Below are positions 50,910 to 61,091 of a DNA stretch of 64,000 nt, piece by piece. Both the position numbers and the translations under genes were made by a program. The DNA comes from Chitinophaga sp. YR627 (GTDB lineage: Bacteria > Bacteroidota > Bacteroidia > Chitinophagales > Chitinophagaceae). Position 1 is the stretch's first letter; the number at the start of each line of letters is the position of its first letter. The notes below the pieces were generated by a model. It had not been told where the DNA came from, did no database searches, and saw only the letters and a program-made list of their open reading frames with translations. The stretch spans positions 806,001 through 870,000 of the forward strand of contig NZ_FOUX01000004.1 in NCBI RefSeq assembly GCF_900114995.1, read 5' to 3'.

Positions 50910-53414
50910 GTGTACAACGCAGAAAGTATCAGCAAAGTGCTGAAAGGTGAACTATTGCAGCAGACGGGTAATCCGGAGATTGAACACATTTTGCTGGACA
51001 GCCGGAAACTCAGCTTTCCTGAAACCTCTCTTTTTATACCACTGGTAAGCAGTCGTCGTAATGCGCACCAGTATATACAGGAGCTGTATGAGAAAGGTGT
51101 TTCCAATTTCGTTGTAAGTGAACCCGTACCAGAGGGTAAATATCCGAAAGCCAACATCATATTAGTAAAAGACACTATGCAGGCACTGCATGCGCTGGTC
51201 GCTTATCACCGGCAGCAGTACCATATACCTGTGATCGGTATTACCGGCAGTAATGGTAAAACCATCGTCAAAGAATGGCTGTATCAGCTGCTGGAGAAAG
51301 ACTACAATATCATCCGCAGTCCTAAAAGCTATAATTCCCAGATTGGCGTTCCACTCTCTGTATGGCCAATGAAACCGGAGCACCAGCTGGCTATTTTTGA
51401 AGCAGGCATTTCCCAGCCAGGGGAAATGGAGCATCTTGAAAAGATTATCCGCCCGAACATCGGGATCTTTACCAATATCGGGGAAGCACATAATGAGGGC
51501 TTTCTGAACATCCGTCAGAAGATCAATGAAAAGCTGGTATTGTTTTCCAAAAGCGACCTGCTGATCTATTGTAAGGATTATCTCGCACTGAACGAATGCG
51601 TGTTGAATTTTCACAACCTGGTAGGTAAGAAAGATAACCATGAAGGTGGTTTACAGCTGTTTACCTGGTCCCGTAAAACGGAAGCCGACCTTCGTATTAT
51701 CAGTGTTGATAAAAGTGAACATCATTCCCGTATTGATGCATTATATCAGACCATTCCTATCCACATCAATATTCCTTTTGTGGATGAAGGATCAGTGGAA
51801 AACGCCATTCATTGCTGGGCGCTGATGCTGCACCTGGGTATGGAACACTCTGTGATACAACAACGGATGGACCAGCTGGGCAATATTGCTATGCGCCTGG
51901 AACTGAAGCAGGGGATCAACAACTGCTCTGTTATCAATGACAGTTACAATTCCGATCTGGGTTCACTGACCATTGCACTGGAATTCCTGCAACAGCAGCA
52001 GCAACATCCTACCCGTACGGTCATCCTCAGTGATATCTTACAGAGTGGTAAAAGCGATGCGTCTTTGTACGAAGAAGTGGCCAGTCTGCTCCAGCAGAAA
52101 GGCATCAGTAAAGTAATTGGTATCGGAAAGAATATTTCGAGGGAGAAAAAATGCTTTCAGCAGATCACTGGTCTGAAAAGCAGCTTTTTCCTGACAACAG
52201 AAGAATTTATTCAGCAATTCAATCAGCAGGACTTTCAGCATGAAACCATCCTGTTGAAAGGAGCGCGTATATTTGAATTTGAGCGGATCGGTAAACTGCT
52301 GGAACAAAAGGTACACCAGACGATCCTGGAGATCAACCTGAGTGCGGTAACGCACAATGTGAAGCAGTATCAGTCGTTGCTGAAGCCGGGTACCAAACTG
52401 ATGGCCATGGTGAAAGCCTTCTCTTATGGCAGCGGAAGTTTTGAAATTGCAAACCTATTGCAGTTCCATGGTGTAGATTACCTCGCCGTTGCTTATGCTG
52501 ATGAAGGTGTGGATCTGAGGAGAACAGGCATTACAATGCCGATTATGGTCATGAACCCTGAACCCAGTTCTTTTGACGCCATCCTCCAATGGAACCTGGA
52601 ACCCGAAATATATTCCCTCCACCTGTTAAAACAGTTTGAAGAAGAAGTACAGCTGGCAGGTAAAACCGCTTTCCCTGTACACATTAAACTGGATACAGGC
52701 ATGCACAGGCTGGGTTTTGAGAAGAAAGACATCCCTGAGCTGGCCCGTTTGCTGAGCGATAATATCTATCTGAAAGTAAATTCTGTGTTCAGTCACCTGG
52801 CTGCCAGCGAAGATCCGGCAATGGACGCCTTCACGAAACAACAGGGACAGGCATTCTTTGAGATGAGCCACGAACTGCAAAAGGCACTTGGCTATATGGT
52901 GATCAGGCATATCGCCAACAGCGCGGCTATAGAGCGTCATCCTGATCTGCAACTGGATATGGTCAGACTGGGTATCGGCATGTACGGCATTGACAGCGCC
53001 GACAAGATGCAGGACCAGTTACGTCCGGCCAGCACCCTGAAAACAACGGTTGCACAGGTAAAACACCTGGTTGCCGGAGATACAGTGGGTTATGGGGCCA
53101 AATGGGTGGCTAAAGGGCCATCTGTTACAGCAACAGTGCGTATCGGATATGCAGACGGCTATCCCCGTCGCCTGAGCAACGGAAAGGGAAAGATGCTCGT
53201 ACGTGGGCAACTGGCACCTGTGGCAGGCGTTGTAGCCATGGATATGCTGATGCTGGATGTGACCCATATTCCGGATGTGACAGAAGGAGACGAAGTGATC
53301 GTATTTGGCAATGAGCTGCCGGTACAGCAGGTATCTGCCTGGGCAGACACCATTCCTTACGAAATATTAACAGGAATTTCGCAGCGGGTTAAGCGGGTAT
53401 ATTTCGAGGAGTGA
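50910..53414 (+). CDS. Fused MurF-like ligase and alanine racemase
   Basis: 834 residues from a GTG at 50910. Residues about 1-460 form a Mur ligase of the MurF type (ATP loop PVIGITGSNGKTIVKEW; AIFEAGISQPGEMEHLEK). From about 465 a complete alanine racemase follows: PLP Lys in KLMAMVKAFSYGSGS, VKLDTGMHRLGF-type substrate region (HIKLDTGMHRLGF), a catalytic Tyr in GDTVGYGAKW, and RIGYADGYPRRLS. The fusion couples D-Ala production to the wall precursor pathway. The racemase half is surely functional by motifs. The MurF half may duplicate the standalone murF at 43645. Confidence 0.93.
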   Translation: MYNAESISKVLKGELLQQTGNPEIEHILLDSRKLSFPETSLFIPLVSSRRNAHQYIQELYEKGVSNFVVSEPVPEGKYPKANIILVKDTMQALHALVAYHRQQYHIPVIGITGSNGKTIVKEWLYQLLEKDYNIIRSPKSYNSQIGVPLSVWPMKPEHQLAIFEAGISQPGEMEHLEKIIRPNIGIFTNIGEAHNEGFLNIRQKINEKLVLFSKSDLLIYCKDYLALNECVLNFHNLVGKKDNHEGGLQLFTWSRKTEADLRIISVDKSEHHSRIDALYQTIPIHINIPFVDEGSVENAIHCWALMLHLGMEHSVIQQRMDQLGNIAMRLELKQGINNCSVINDSYNSDLGSLTIALEFLQQQQQHPTRTVILSDILQSGKSDASLYEEVASLLQQKGISKVIGIGKNISREKKCFQQITGLKSSFFLTTEEFIQQFNQQDFQHETILLKGARIFEFERIGKLLEQKVHQTILEINLSAVTHNVKQYQSLLKPGTKLMAMVKAFSYGSGSFEIANLLQFHGVDYLAVAYADEGVDLRRTGITMPIMVMNPEPSSFDAILQWNLEPEIYSLHLLKQFEEEVQLAGKTAFPVHIKLDTGMHRLGFEKKDIPELARLLSDNIYLKVNSVFSHLAASEDPAMDAFTKQQGQAFFEMSHELQKALGYMVIRHIANSAAIERHPDLQLDMVRLGIGMYGIDSADKMQDQLRPASTLKTTVAQVKHLVAGDTVGYGAKWVAKGPSVTATVRIGYADGYPRRLSNGKGKMLVRGQLAPVAGVVAMDMLMLDVTHIPDVTEGDEVIVFGNELPVQQVSAWADTIPYEILTGISQRVKRVYFEE

Positions 53415-53443
53415 CCGGAAATTCCGATTTTGCACATTATTAT

Positions 53444-53451
53444 TATTTTTG
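53444..53451 (+). promoter_or_regulatory. TATTTTTG -7 element before lspA
   Basis: Matches TAnnTTTG; the start point would fall about 53455, only a few bases before the TTG start codon of lspA. The gene before ends at 53414. Confidence 0.4.
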
Positions 53452-53458
53452 ATAAAAT

Positions 53459-54118
53459 TTGAAACCTTTGAAATATCGTCACGTAATCTGGATTGTTGCA
53501 TTGGTGCTGGTTTTTGACCAGGCACTAAAATTCTGGATAAAAACCCACATGAACTTTAGCCAGGAATTCATCATATTTCCTAACTGGTTCCGCATTCACT
53601 TTACCGAAAACCCAGGAATGGCCTATGGCCTGGAACTGGGAGGCGAATGGGGTAAGGTATTACTGACGCTTTTCCGTCTGGCTGCCGTAGTTATTGGCTT
53701 CAAGTACATGAAGACATTGGTGAAACAGCAACATCACACCGGTTTACTGGTATGTGGCGCCCTGATCCTGGCTGGTGCGGCAGGCAACCTGATAGACAGT
53801 ATGTTCTACGGACTGATATTCTCAGAGACTAACTTCTACGATGTGGCTACCTTCCTGCCAAAAGGCGGTGGATATGCTTCTTTCCTGCATGGTAAAGTGG
53901 TGGACATGCTTTATTTCCCTGTTTACCGCGGCTACCTGCCTAACTGGATTCCGTTTAAAGGAGGAGAGTATTTCGTGTTCTTCAACCCGATCTTCAATAT
54001 CGCAGATGCGGCTATCTCTGTTGGTGTAATCACCATCCTGATATTCCAGAAACGTTTCTTCCACAAGCACATTGCAAAGCAAGAAGCTGATAAAGAAGCT
54101 GTTGCAGCGACAAAATAA
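53459..54118 (+). CDS. lspA: Lipoprotein signal peptidase LspA
   Basis: 219 residues from a TTG at 53459 (a second TTG at 53468 is equally possible). Four membrane segments. Aspartyl catalytic motifs: GNLIDSMFYG and FNPIFNIADAAISVG. DQALKFWIKTHM near the start and FTENPGMAYG are conserved. It cleaves prolipoprotein signal peptides; an insertion between the two catalytic motifs makes it longer than E. coli LspA, as often in Bacteroidota. A terminator follows. Confidence 0.95.
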   Translation: MKPLKYRHVIWIVALVLVFDQALKFWIKTHMNFSQEFIIFPNWFRIHFTENPGMAYGLELGGEWGKVLLTLFRLAAVVIGFKYMKTLVKQQHHTGLLVCGALILAGAAGNLIDSMFYGLIFSETNFYDVATFLPKGGGYASFLHGKVVDMLYFPVYRGYLPNWIPFKGGEYFVFFNPIFNIADAAISVGVITILIFQKRFFHKHIAKQEADKEAVAATK

Positions 54119-54135
54119 GCTTATCAACATACTTT

Positions 54136-54171
54136 AAAAAGCGGTCTGCCAATGGCGGACCGCTTTTTTTT
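54136..54171 (+). terminator. Intrinsic terminator after lspA
   Basis: AAAAAGCGGTC pairs with GACCGCTTTTT, with an inner TGCC/GGC(G) extension, then eight or more T. Confidence 0.9.
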
Positions 54172-54398
54172 CAACGTTTTCTTTGAAAACTTGAAATGCC
54201 GTATTACATTTGTCTACAATTCCGATAGACTAATAGATATATTAAAGCTAAAAGTAGTATTCACCACCAATAAACTAAACGATGCACACTTCTTTACGAT
54301 GTTGTTGAGCGCTATGCAGCACTTTGCCCCAATGAATCCATAGGGGTAAGCCCCCAATATTTTATTTCACAAGACCAATTCATATATAAACTATAGTT

Positions 54399-57275
54399 AT
54401 GTCCGCAAAAAGACGCACTATTCGTATTGCATACCTATGGCTGCTCGTGTTATTAATGCCTGTACTGGCCCAGGCACAGCTGAACGGCTCTTATATCCTT
54501 GCTGGCAAGATCGCCGGTGATAAAGGGGAACCCTTACCAGGCGCTACTGTTCAGATCAGGGGAACTTCCTTTGGCGCTACAACCGACAGTTCCGGACGGT
54601 TTGAAATAACCGCTAATACCCGGTTCCCGCTTAAACTGCAGATACGTCTCCTGGGTTATCAGCCACAGGAATTCGACGTAAAAAACAGCAATAGCCGTTT
54701 ACAGATACAGCTGGTTACCCAGTCTCTCCTGGTAAATGAAGTGGTAGTATCTGCCTCCCGCCAACAGGAAAAATTACTGAAATCCCCTGTTGCCATCGAA
54801 AAGCTTGATGTAAGAGCCCTGAAGGAAACGCCCGCGGCCTCCTTCTATGACGCGATCGGTAACCTGAAAGGTGTTCAGATGACCACTGCCGGTCTGACTT
54901 TCAAAGTCTTCAATACACGTGGTTTCAACGTGCCTAATAACTTCCGTTTCATGCAGTTGATCGATGGGGTAGATAACCAGGCAGCAACACTGGGTGTGCC
55001 GCTGGGTAATGCCATCGGCCCCACTGAATTGGATATCCAGAGCATTGAGGTAACTCCCGGCGCTTCCTCTGCCCTGTACGGTATGAACGCGCTGAACGGT
55101 ATGTCCAACCTGATCACCAAAAATCCTTTCCAGTATCAGGGGATCAGCGTATACCAGAAAGTAGCTTTCAACCATTTTGATGGCAAGGGTAGTTCTCCTA
55201 AACCGATCACTGAAAGTTCCTTCCGTTACGCACAGGCCCTGAGCAAGAAATTCGCGTTCAAAGTGAACTTCTCTTATATGGAAGGTACTGACTGGTATGC
55301 GGACAGTCATAATGACTTCAATCCGGGCACCAAAGCCAATCCGGACTTTCCACAACTGGTAGGTGCTGATAATACGGCCAATGATGCCTGGAATAAATAT
55401 GCTGACCAGAGTACATTCCCTATCACCGACAAAAACGGTAAATCCTATAATGTTTCCCGTACGGGTTACTGGGAGAAAGACCTGGTGGGTGATTACAAGG
55501 TAAAGAACATCAAATTTGATGGTGCACTGCATTACAAGATCACGCCAAAGCTTGAAGCTTCCTATACCTACCGTATTGGTAAAATGGATGGTTTCTTCCA
55601 GCGTGGTAACCGTATCGGTCTGAAAAATGTAGTCGTACAGAATCATAAAGTGGAATTAGTCGGAGAGGACTTCACTTTCCGTTCTTATATGTCCCTGGAA
55701 AACACCGGTGATTCATACAATATGAACCCGCTGGCGGATAACCTGGAGAAATCTTTCAAGACCGACAAACAATGGCAGGCTGACTACAAAAATGCCCTCA
55801 ATGCGGCGCTCGACGCCACCGGCAGCAATGTGGCCGAAGCCCACAGAGCAGCACGTGCAGCAGCTGATAAAGGTCGCTGGACACCTGGTACTGCAGCTTT
55901 TGATGCACAGTTAGCCAAGATAAAAGGCATCAATGACTGGGATATTTACCCGGTATCAAAAGATAGTACCAACAAAAGCGGTGGTGCTGCTTTATTGCAG
56001 ATGAGCCATTTTTATCATGCAGAAGGTACCTGGAACCTGCGTAAGTATGTGCATTTCATGGATGTACTGGTAGGCGCAGACTATCGTACCTATGAGATCA
56101 TTCCTGATGGCAACAACTTTGTTGACCTGACCAAACCACTGGATAAACGTAATACACCTGGTGGCAAAAACATCTGGTATGGAAAAGTGGGTGGTTTCGT
56201 ACAGGGTAGCAAGTTATTCCTGCGTGATCAGCTGAAAGTAACCGCTTCTCTTCGTTACGATAAAAGCCAGGAGTTCTCCGGTAAGTTCAATCCCCGTGTA
56301 GCAGCAGTGTATACTACACAGAACCAACGTCATAACTTCCGTGCTTCCTGGCAGAATGGCTTCCGCTTCCCTTCTCTGTTTGAAGCTTATTCTTTTGTGA
56401 ACAATGGTGGTGTAAGACGTGTAGGCGGACTGGCATTCATCGAAGAAGGACTGGGATATTTCAAGAATTCCTATCTGACTTCCAGTGCAACTGCCTTTAC
56501 GACTGCGGTAAATAAAGCAACCAACGCCGATCCTACCCTGAGTCGTGCAGATGCGGAGGTACAGAATGCGAAAGTGCTGAAAGTAGCGAACCTTGACCCT
56601 ATCAAACCAGAACAGATCCAGTCATTTGAAGTAGGTTACAAAAGCGTACTGTTTGATAACAAAGTATTTGTAGATATCGACGGTTATTTCAATACCTACA
56701 ATCACTTCATCGGACAGGTGGAAGTAGCGGTTCCTCAAACGGGTGATGTAAATAATCCAACCCAGGAGGTACTCAACCAGATGTATGATAAACAGTTCCA
56801 GAACCGCTACAGGGTATGGACCAACAGTAAGTCTACTGTACAGAACTATGGTTTCGCAGTGGGTGTTACCTATAACTTCCTGAAGAGCTTTACCATCAGT
56901 GGTAACGCCAACTACAATACCCTGGCACAGGATAAAACCAAAGACGATGCATTGATCCCTGGTTTCAATACACCAAAATGGTTTACCAATGTCAGCTTCG
57001 GTAACAGACAGGTAGCGCGTAACCTGGGTTTCAACGTAGTATGGCACTGGCAGGATAAGTTCTATTGGCAGAACCTGTTTGGTAACGGAGACGTACCAGC
57101 TTACAGCACGGTGGATGCACAGGTGACCTACGGCTTACCTAAACTGCATACTTCTGTGAAAGTAGGCGGATCCAATATCTTCAACACTTCTTATTTCCAG
57201 TATGTGGGTGGGCCGACCATCAAAGGCCTCTATTATGTAGCGATCACATACGATCTGCCTTTCACGAAGAAATAA
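54399..57275 (+). CDS. TonB-dependent receptor with carboxypeptidase-like domain
   Basis: 958 residues: signal peptide ending LAQAQ (about residue 27), a carboxypeptidase-D-type regulatory domain (about 35-110; GKIAGDKGEPLPGATVQIRG and FGATTDSSGRFEI), a plug domain (about 120-245; GFNVPNNFRFMQLIDGVDN, IEVTPGASSALYGMNALNG) and a barrel ending with an aromatic-poor tail (YDLPFTKK). No SusD partner is adjacent, so the substrate is open. Upstream 225 bp hold a hairpin (CCCC...GGGG, about 54337-54357). A TauE/SafE permease follows after a terminator. Confidence 0.9.
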   Translation: MSAKRRTIRIAYLWLLVLLMPVLAQAQLNGSYILAGKIAGDKGEPLPGATVQIRGTSFGATTDSSGRFEITANTRFPLKLQIRLLGYQPQEFDVKNSNSRLQIQLVTQSLLVNEVVVSASRQQEKLLKSPVAIEKLDVRALKETPAASFYDAIGNLKGVQMTTAGLTFKVFNTRGFNVPNNFRFMQLIDGVDNQAATLGVPLGNAIGPTELDIQSIEVTPGASSALYGMNALNGMSNLITKNPFQYQGISVYQKVAFNHFDGKGSSPKPITESSFRYAQALSKKFAFKVNFSYMEGTDWYADSHNDFNPGTKANPDFPQLVGADNTANDAWNKYADQSTFPITDKNGKSYNVSRTGYWEKDLVGDYKVKNIKFDGALHYKITPKLEASYTYRIGKMDGFFQRGNRIGLKNVVVQNHKVELVGEDFTFRSYMSLENTGDSYNMNPLADNLEKSFKTDKQWQADYKNALNAALDATGSNVAEAHRAARAAADKGRWTPGTAAFDAQLAKIKGINDWDIYPVSKDSTNKSGGAALLQMSHFYHAEGTWNLRKYVHFMDVLVGADYRTYEIIPDGNNFVDLTKPLDKRNTPGGKNIWYGKVGGFVQGSKLFLRDQLKVTASLRYDKSQEFSGKFNPRVAAVYTTQNQRHNFRASWQNGFRFPSLFEAYSFVNNGGVRRVGGLAFIEEGLGYFKNSYLTSSATAFTTAVNKATNADPTLSRADAEVQNAKVLKVANLDPIKPEQIQSFEVGYKSVLFDNKVFVDIDGYFNTYNHFIGQVEVAVPQTGDVNNPTQEVLNQMYDKQFQNRYRVWTNSKSTVQNYGFAVGVTYNFLKSFTISGNANYNTLAQDKTKDDALIPGFNTPKWFTNVSFGNRQVARNLGFNVVWHWQDKFYWQNLFGNGDVPAYSTVDAQVTYGLPKLHTSVKVGGSNIFNTSYFQYVGGPTIKGLYYVAITYDLPFTKK

Positions 57276-57297
57276 ATTATTACAGAAAAATAAATGT

Positions 57298-57337
57298 CAC
57301 CCGCCGGCAGCGTTGTTTGTCCGGCGGGTGTTTTTTT
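57298..57337 (+). terminator. Intrinsic terminator after TonB receptor
   Basis: A 10-bp GC-rich perfect stem CACCCGCCGG, 13-base loop, and seven T; 22 bp after the stop. Confidence 0.92.
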
Positions 57338-57481
57338 AGCCACTATGGATAGTTTTTCTATTTCCACCGGTCGTTCTTTTTAATAATCTTCATCACATTT
57401 TAATCTCCTGCATTTGGATATCCGATGATTTAAACATACCTTAGTCTATCATATCTATAGACTATATAACTGAAGTAATAC

Positions 57482-58489
57482 ATGTCGCACAACGAGGAGA
57501 TAGACCAACTTGAAAAAAAGTATGCTACCGTGGAACGTCAGGAATTGTTAATAGACCTTGTCAATGAGGAAAACCGTCACAGGCCGTTCTTATGGCTGCT
57601 GATAGGACTTATTGCAGTGGCTGTATTGGCAGGAATAGGCGTTCTGACCTACTATGGCACTTCAGCGGCCACGCATACGCGGGTTTACGAGTTTACGCAG
57701 TCTCTTTTCACCAGAGAGCTGCTGTTCTATATTCTTGTAGGTTTGGCGGCACAGACAGTAGATGGTGCACTGGGTATGGCTTATGGCGCAACCTCATCGT
57801 CTTTACTGCTGGGTCTGGGCATTCCTCCTTCTGTTGCCAGTGCAAGTGTACACGTAGCGGAGGTATTTACTACAGGCGCTTCCGGTATATCGCATTTTCG
57901 TTTTGGGAATGTGAATAAGAAGCTGTTCCTCTATCTGCTGGTACCTGGTATTATCGGGTCTATTGCCGGGTCTTTCCTGATCTCTAATATGAATGCGATT
58001 TCTTCGGCGGTACCTTTTCTTTCCTATTTCACGGAAGAAAATGTAAAACCTTTCATCAGTGCTTATCTGCTGATATTAGGTGCGATCGTACTGAGAAAGG
58101 CGTTTCTGCCTAAAAAAGCGAAGAGCAAGACCAGACGCCTGGGTTCACTGGCGTTCTTTGGCGGCTTTATGGATTCTTTTGGTGGCGGCGGATGGGGCCC
58201 GATCGTCACATCTACCTTGCTGAGCAAGGGTCGTTCGGCTCATTATACGATTGGTTCGGTAAATGCGGCTGAATTTTTCATATCACTTTCCAGTGCAGGC
58301 ACATTTCTTATCTTTGGGGCAATTGCCGGCTGGCCGGTTATTATCGGTCTGATCATCGGTGGTGTGATCGCCTCTCCATTTGCAGCGGTACTGGTAAGAA
58401 AGATCAAACGTAAGCCGCTGATGATCATGGTAGGTACATTGATCATCCTGTTGAGCCTCCGCACAATTATCATTACACTCTTACACTAA
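57482..58489 (+). CDS. TauE/SafE family sulfite/anion exporter
   Basis: 335 residues. An N-terminal cytoplasmic part (about 1-35) precedes one early hydrophobic segment and a pair of repeated membrane bundles. The first has VDGALGMAYGATSSSLLLGLGI, and the second FFGGFMDSFGGGGWGPIVTSTLL, the two internal repeats of the TauE/SafE family. These proteins export sulfite, sulfoacetate or related anions. The substrate is not determinable here. A 17-bp stem terminator follows. Confidence 0.9.
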   Translation: MSHNEEIDQLEKKYATVERQELLIDLVNEENRHRPFLWLLIGLIAVAVLAGIGVLTYYGTSAATHTRVYEFTQSLFTRELLFYILVGLAAQTVDGALGMAYGATSSSLLLGLGIPPSVASASVHVAEVFTTGASGISHFRFGNVNKKLFLYLLVPGIIGSIAGSFLISNMNAISSAVPFLSYFTEENVKPFISAYLLILGAIVLRKAFLPKKAKSKTRRLGSLAFFGGFMDSFGGGGWGPIVTSTLLSKGRSAHYTIGSVNAAEFFISLSSAGTFLIFGAIAGWPVIIGLIIGGVIASPFAAVLVRKIKRKPLMIMVGTLIILLSLRTIIITLLH

Positions 58490-58511
58490 CATAAACCGGA
58501 TTACCGGTTAA

Positions 58512-58549
58512 AACAAAGGGGTATCTATTCGTATAGATACCCCTTTGTT
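58512..58549. terminator. Long perfect hairpin between convergent genes
   Basis: A 17-bp perfect stem AACAAAGGGGTATCTAT with a TCGT loop between the TauE/SafE gene and fumC. The T-runs on each side are weak but the stem is strong, so it likely ends both transcripts. Confidence 0.8.
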
Positions 58550-58571
58550 ATTGTATATCGTTTGTGATATT

Positions 58572-59972
58572 TTATTTGATATCACCCACCATGTCGATCG
58601 GATTAACCCATGCGTCGAATTCTTCTGGTTTTACATAGCCCAGTTTCACCGCCATTTCTTTCAGGGTAGTACCTTCTTTGTGAGCTGTCTGCGCGATCTC
58701 AGCTGCTTTGTAATAACCGATTTTTGTATTGAGAGCGGTTACCAGCATCAGGGAGTTGTCTACGTGCTTTTTGATATTTGCTTCAATAGGAGCGATACCT
58801 ACTGCGCATTTATCATTAAAGCTTACACAACCATCGCCGATCAGACGTGCAGAGTGCAGGAAGTTATAGATCATTACAGGTTTGAACACGTTCAGTTCGA
58901 AGTGACCTGTAGCGCCACCGATGTTGATAGTCACATCGTTACCCAGTACCTGTGCAGCGATCATTGTCAGCGCTTCACACTGTGTAGGGTTAACTTTACC
59001 TGGCATGATGGAAGAACCTGGTTCGTTGTCAGGGATGTGGAGTTCACCGATACCGGAGCGTGGGCCGGAGCTCAGCATACGGATATCGTTCGCGATCTTC
59101 ATCAGACTAACTGCAACAGTTTTCAGTGCGCCGTGAGCTTCTACGATCGCATCGTGTGCAGCCAGTGCCTCGAATTTGTTTTCAGCAGTGATGAATGGCA
59201 GGCCGGTCAGGTTAGCGATGTGTTTAGCTACGTTCTCAGAATAACCTTTTGGTGTGTTGATACCGGTACCTACGGCTGTTCCACCCAGTGCCAGTTCGCT
59301 CAGGTGTTCCAGTGTATTTTTGATAGCTTTCAGACCATGATTCAGCTGAGAAACGTAACCGCTGATTTCCTGTCCGAGTGTGAGTGGCGTCGCATCCATG
59401 AAGTGGGTACGGCCGATTTTCACGATATGTTTAAAAGCTTCCGCTTTTTCTGCCAGTGTATCTCTCAGCTTTTCGATACCAGGAATAGTGGTCTCGATCA
59501 GCATTTTATATGCAGCAATGTGCATAGCAGTAGGGAAAGTATCGTTGGATGACTGTGACTTGTTCACGTCGTCATTCGGGTGCACAGCTTTCTCTTTATC
59601 AGTCAGCAGACCACCGTTGATCACGTGTGCACGATAAGCAACCACCTCATTCACGTTCATGTTGGACTGTGTACCGGAACCAGTCTGCCATACTACCAGC
59701 GGGAACTGATCATCCAGTTTACCAGCCAGGATCTCATCACAAGCCTGTGCAATCAAATTTGTTTTCTCCTGAGACAGTACACCCGCATCCAGGTTGGTCA
59801 GCGCGGCCGCTTTTTTCAGGTAAGCAAATGCCTGGATAATTTCCTTTGGCATTTTGTTAATATCCTGCGCAATCCTGAAATTGTCGATAGAACGTTGAGT
59901 TTGAGCACCATAGTAAGCATCTACAGGTACTTTCACTTCGCCCATCGTGTCTTTCTCTATTCTATATTCCAT
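58572..59972 (-). CDS. fumC: Class II fumarate hydratase
   Basis: 466 residues from the ATG at 59972 (MEYRIEKDTMGEVKVPVDAYYGAQTQR); an ATG at 60008 adds 12 extra residues. Conserved lyase signature GSSIMPGKVNPTQCE with the catalytic Ser, plus TGSGTQSNMNVNEV and the HPNDDVNKSQSSND site. It interconverts fumarate and malate in the citric acid cycle, heat-stable class without an iron cluster. It is followed by a strong hairpin. Confidence 0.97.
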   Translation of the reverse strand: MEYRIEKDTMGEVKVPVDAYYGAQTQRSIDNFRIAQDINKMPKEIIQAFAYLKKAAALTNLDAGVLSQEKTNLIAQACDEILAGKLDDQFPLVVWQTGSGTQSNMNVNEVVAYRAHVINGGLLTDKEKAVHPNDDVNKSQSSNDTFPTAMHIAAYKMLIETTIPGIEKLRDTLAEKAEAFKHIVKIGRTHFMDATPLTLGQEISGYVSQLNHGLKAIKNTLEHLSELALGGTAVGTGINTPKGYSENVAKHIANLTGLPFITAENKFEALAAHDAIVEAHGALKTVAVSLMKIANDIRMLSSGPRSGIGELHIPDNEPGSSIMPGKVNPTQCEALTMIAAQVLGNDVTINIGGATGHFELNVFKPVMIYNFLHSARLIGDGCVSFNDKCAVGIAPIEANIKKHVDNSLMLVTALNTKIGYYKAAEIAQTAHKEGTTLKEMAVKLGYVKPEEFDAWVNPIDMVGDIK

Positions 59973-60107
59973 ATGCTTGATTTTTTGCGGTACAAACGTA
60001 CATATCAATTATGAATTATCAATTACAAATCGGGAATTAAAACAACTGTAATGCCTTGACACTACTGCTAAGTCAGGTTTTTGACTCCCTGGTTTCCCCA
60101 GGTTCCG

Positions 60108-60884
60108 CTACTCCCCGGTAAATACCGCCGGTCTTTTCTGTACAAAGGCGGATGCGCCTTCCTGCATGTCTTTGGTTGCGAAGCAGGCGCCGAATTCATT
60201 CAGTTCTATTTCAAAACCATCAACCTCATAGTTCTGGGCGGCATTGGCGCATTTGATCACCCGGGCAATAGCCAGCGGGGCTTTAGTATGTATTTTCTGT
60301 AATAATTCAGTGGCTTTCGGCAGGAGATCAGCGGGCGCTACCACATAGTTTACCAGTCCCCATTGCAGGGCTTCGTCGGCTTTGATCATATCACCGGTCA
60401 TCATGAGCTCCAGGGCTTTACCTTTTCCGATAAGTGTGGTCAGGCGTTGGGTACCACCATAACCGGGAATCAGTCCCAGGTTCACTTCCGGCTGACCGAA
60501 TTTCGCATTGGTAGATGCTATTCTGAAATGACAGGCCATAGCCAGTTCACAACCTCCGCCCAGGGCGAAGCCATTTACGGCCGCTATCACAGGCTTAGGG
60601 CAATCTTCTATATGCTTAAAAACCACATGTCCTTTCTTGGCCAGCTCTGCACCCTGCTGATCAGACAGTTCCAGGAATTCCGAAATATCAGCCCCTGCCA
60701 CAAACGCTTTCTCTCCCTCACCAGTGATCACGGCACTGCGGATATCTTTATTGGAATATACTTCATCGATCGCCAGGGCCAGTTCTGACATTACCTGCTG
60801 ATTCAGGGCGTTCAGCTTATCTGGGCGGTTAATGTAGATAAAGAGTGTATTATCCCTGAGTTCTGTTTTGATGGTATGATACAT
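60108..60884 (-). CDS. Enoyl-CoA hydratase/isomerase family protein
   Basis: 258 residues of the crotonase fold. Key segments: RPDKLNALNQQVM (N-terminal), AFVAGADISEF (oxyanion loop), VIAAVNGFALGGGCELAMACHFRIAS with one catalytic Glu, and FGQPEVNLGLIPGYGGTQRL with the second. Both catalytic Glu are present, which fits a true enoyl-CoA hydratase in fatty-acid oxidation or related pathways. It lies 135 bp from fumC on the same strand and may be a separate unit. Confidence 0.92.
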   Translation of the reverse strand: MYHTIKTELRDNTLFIYINRPDKLNALNQQVMSELALAIDEVYSNKDIRSAVITGEGEKAFVAGADISEFLELSDQQGAELAKKGHVVFKHIEDCPKPVIAAVNGFALGGGCELAMACHFRIASTNAKFGQPEVNLGLIPGYGGTQRLTTLIGKGKALELMMTGDMIKADEALQWGLVNYVVAPADLLPKATELLQKIHTKAPLAIARVIKCANAAQNYEVDGFEIELNEFGACFATKDMQEGASAFVQKRPAVFTGE

Positions 60885-61091
60885 GAGATCCGGGTTTTGT
60901 TAGATGGCTAATTTAAGGTTTTAAACTTGGTTACGACACACTGACAATCAAGGTTTGCTGTAGTCCGGCAGCATTTTCCAGGAAAAAATTGTGATATTAT
61001 TTTAACATCAGACAATTAGTAGTAAAAAAGAGAATAATTGGGTCAAAACACACCTCTCAGGAAGCAGAACAGACTTATTTATGTTGTTTCA

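Noticed and set aside
54152..54343. Plus-strand frame of 63 codons after lspA
   Set aside because: It begins inside the lspA terminator and its composition is not protein-like.
54774..55646. Minus-strand open frame of 290 codons
   Set aside because: Antisense to the plug and barrel region of the TonB receptor; no recognisable motif.
58545..59552. Long plus-strand open frame of 335 codons
   Set aside because: Lies antisense to fumC, which has its full signature; no protein-like pattern in the translation.
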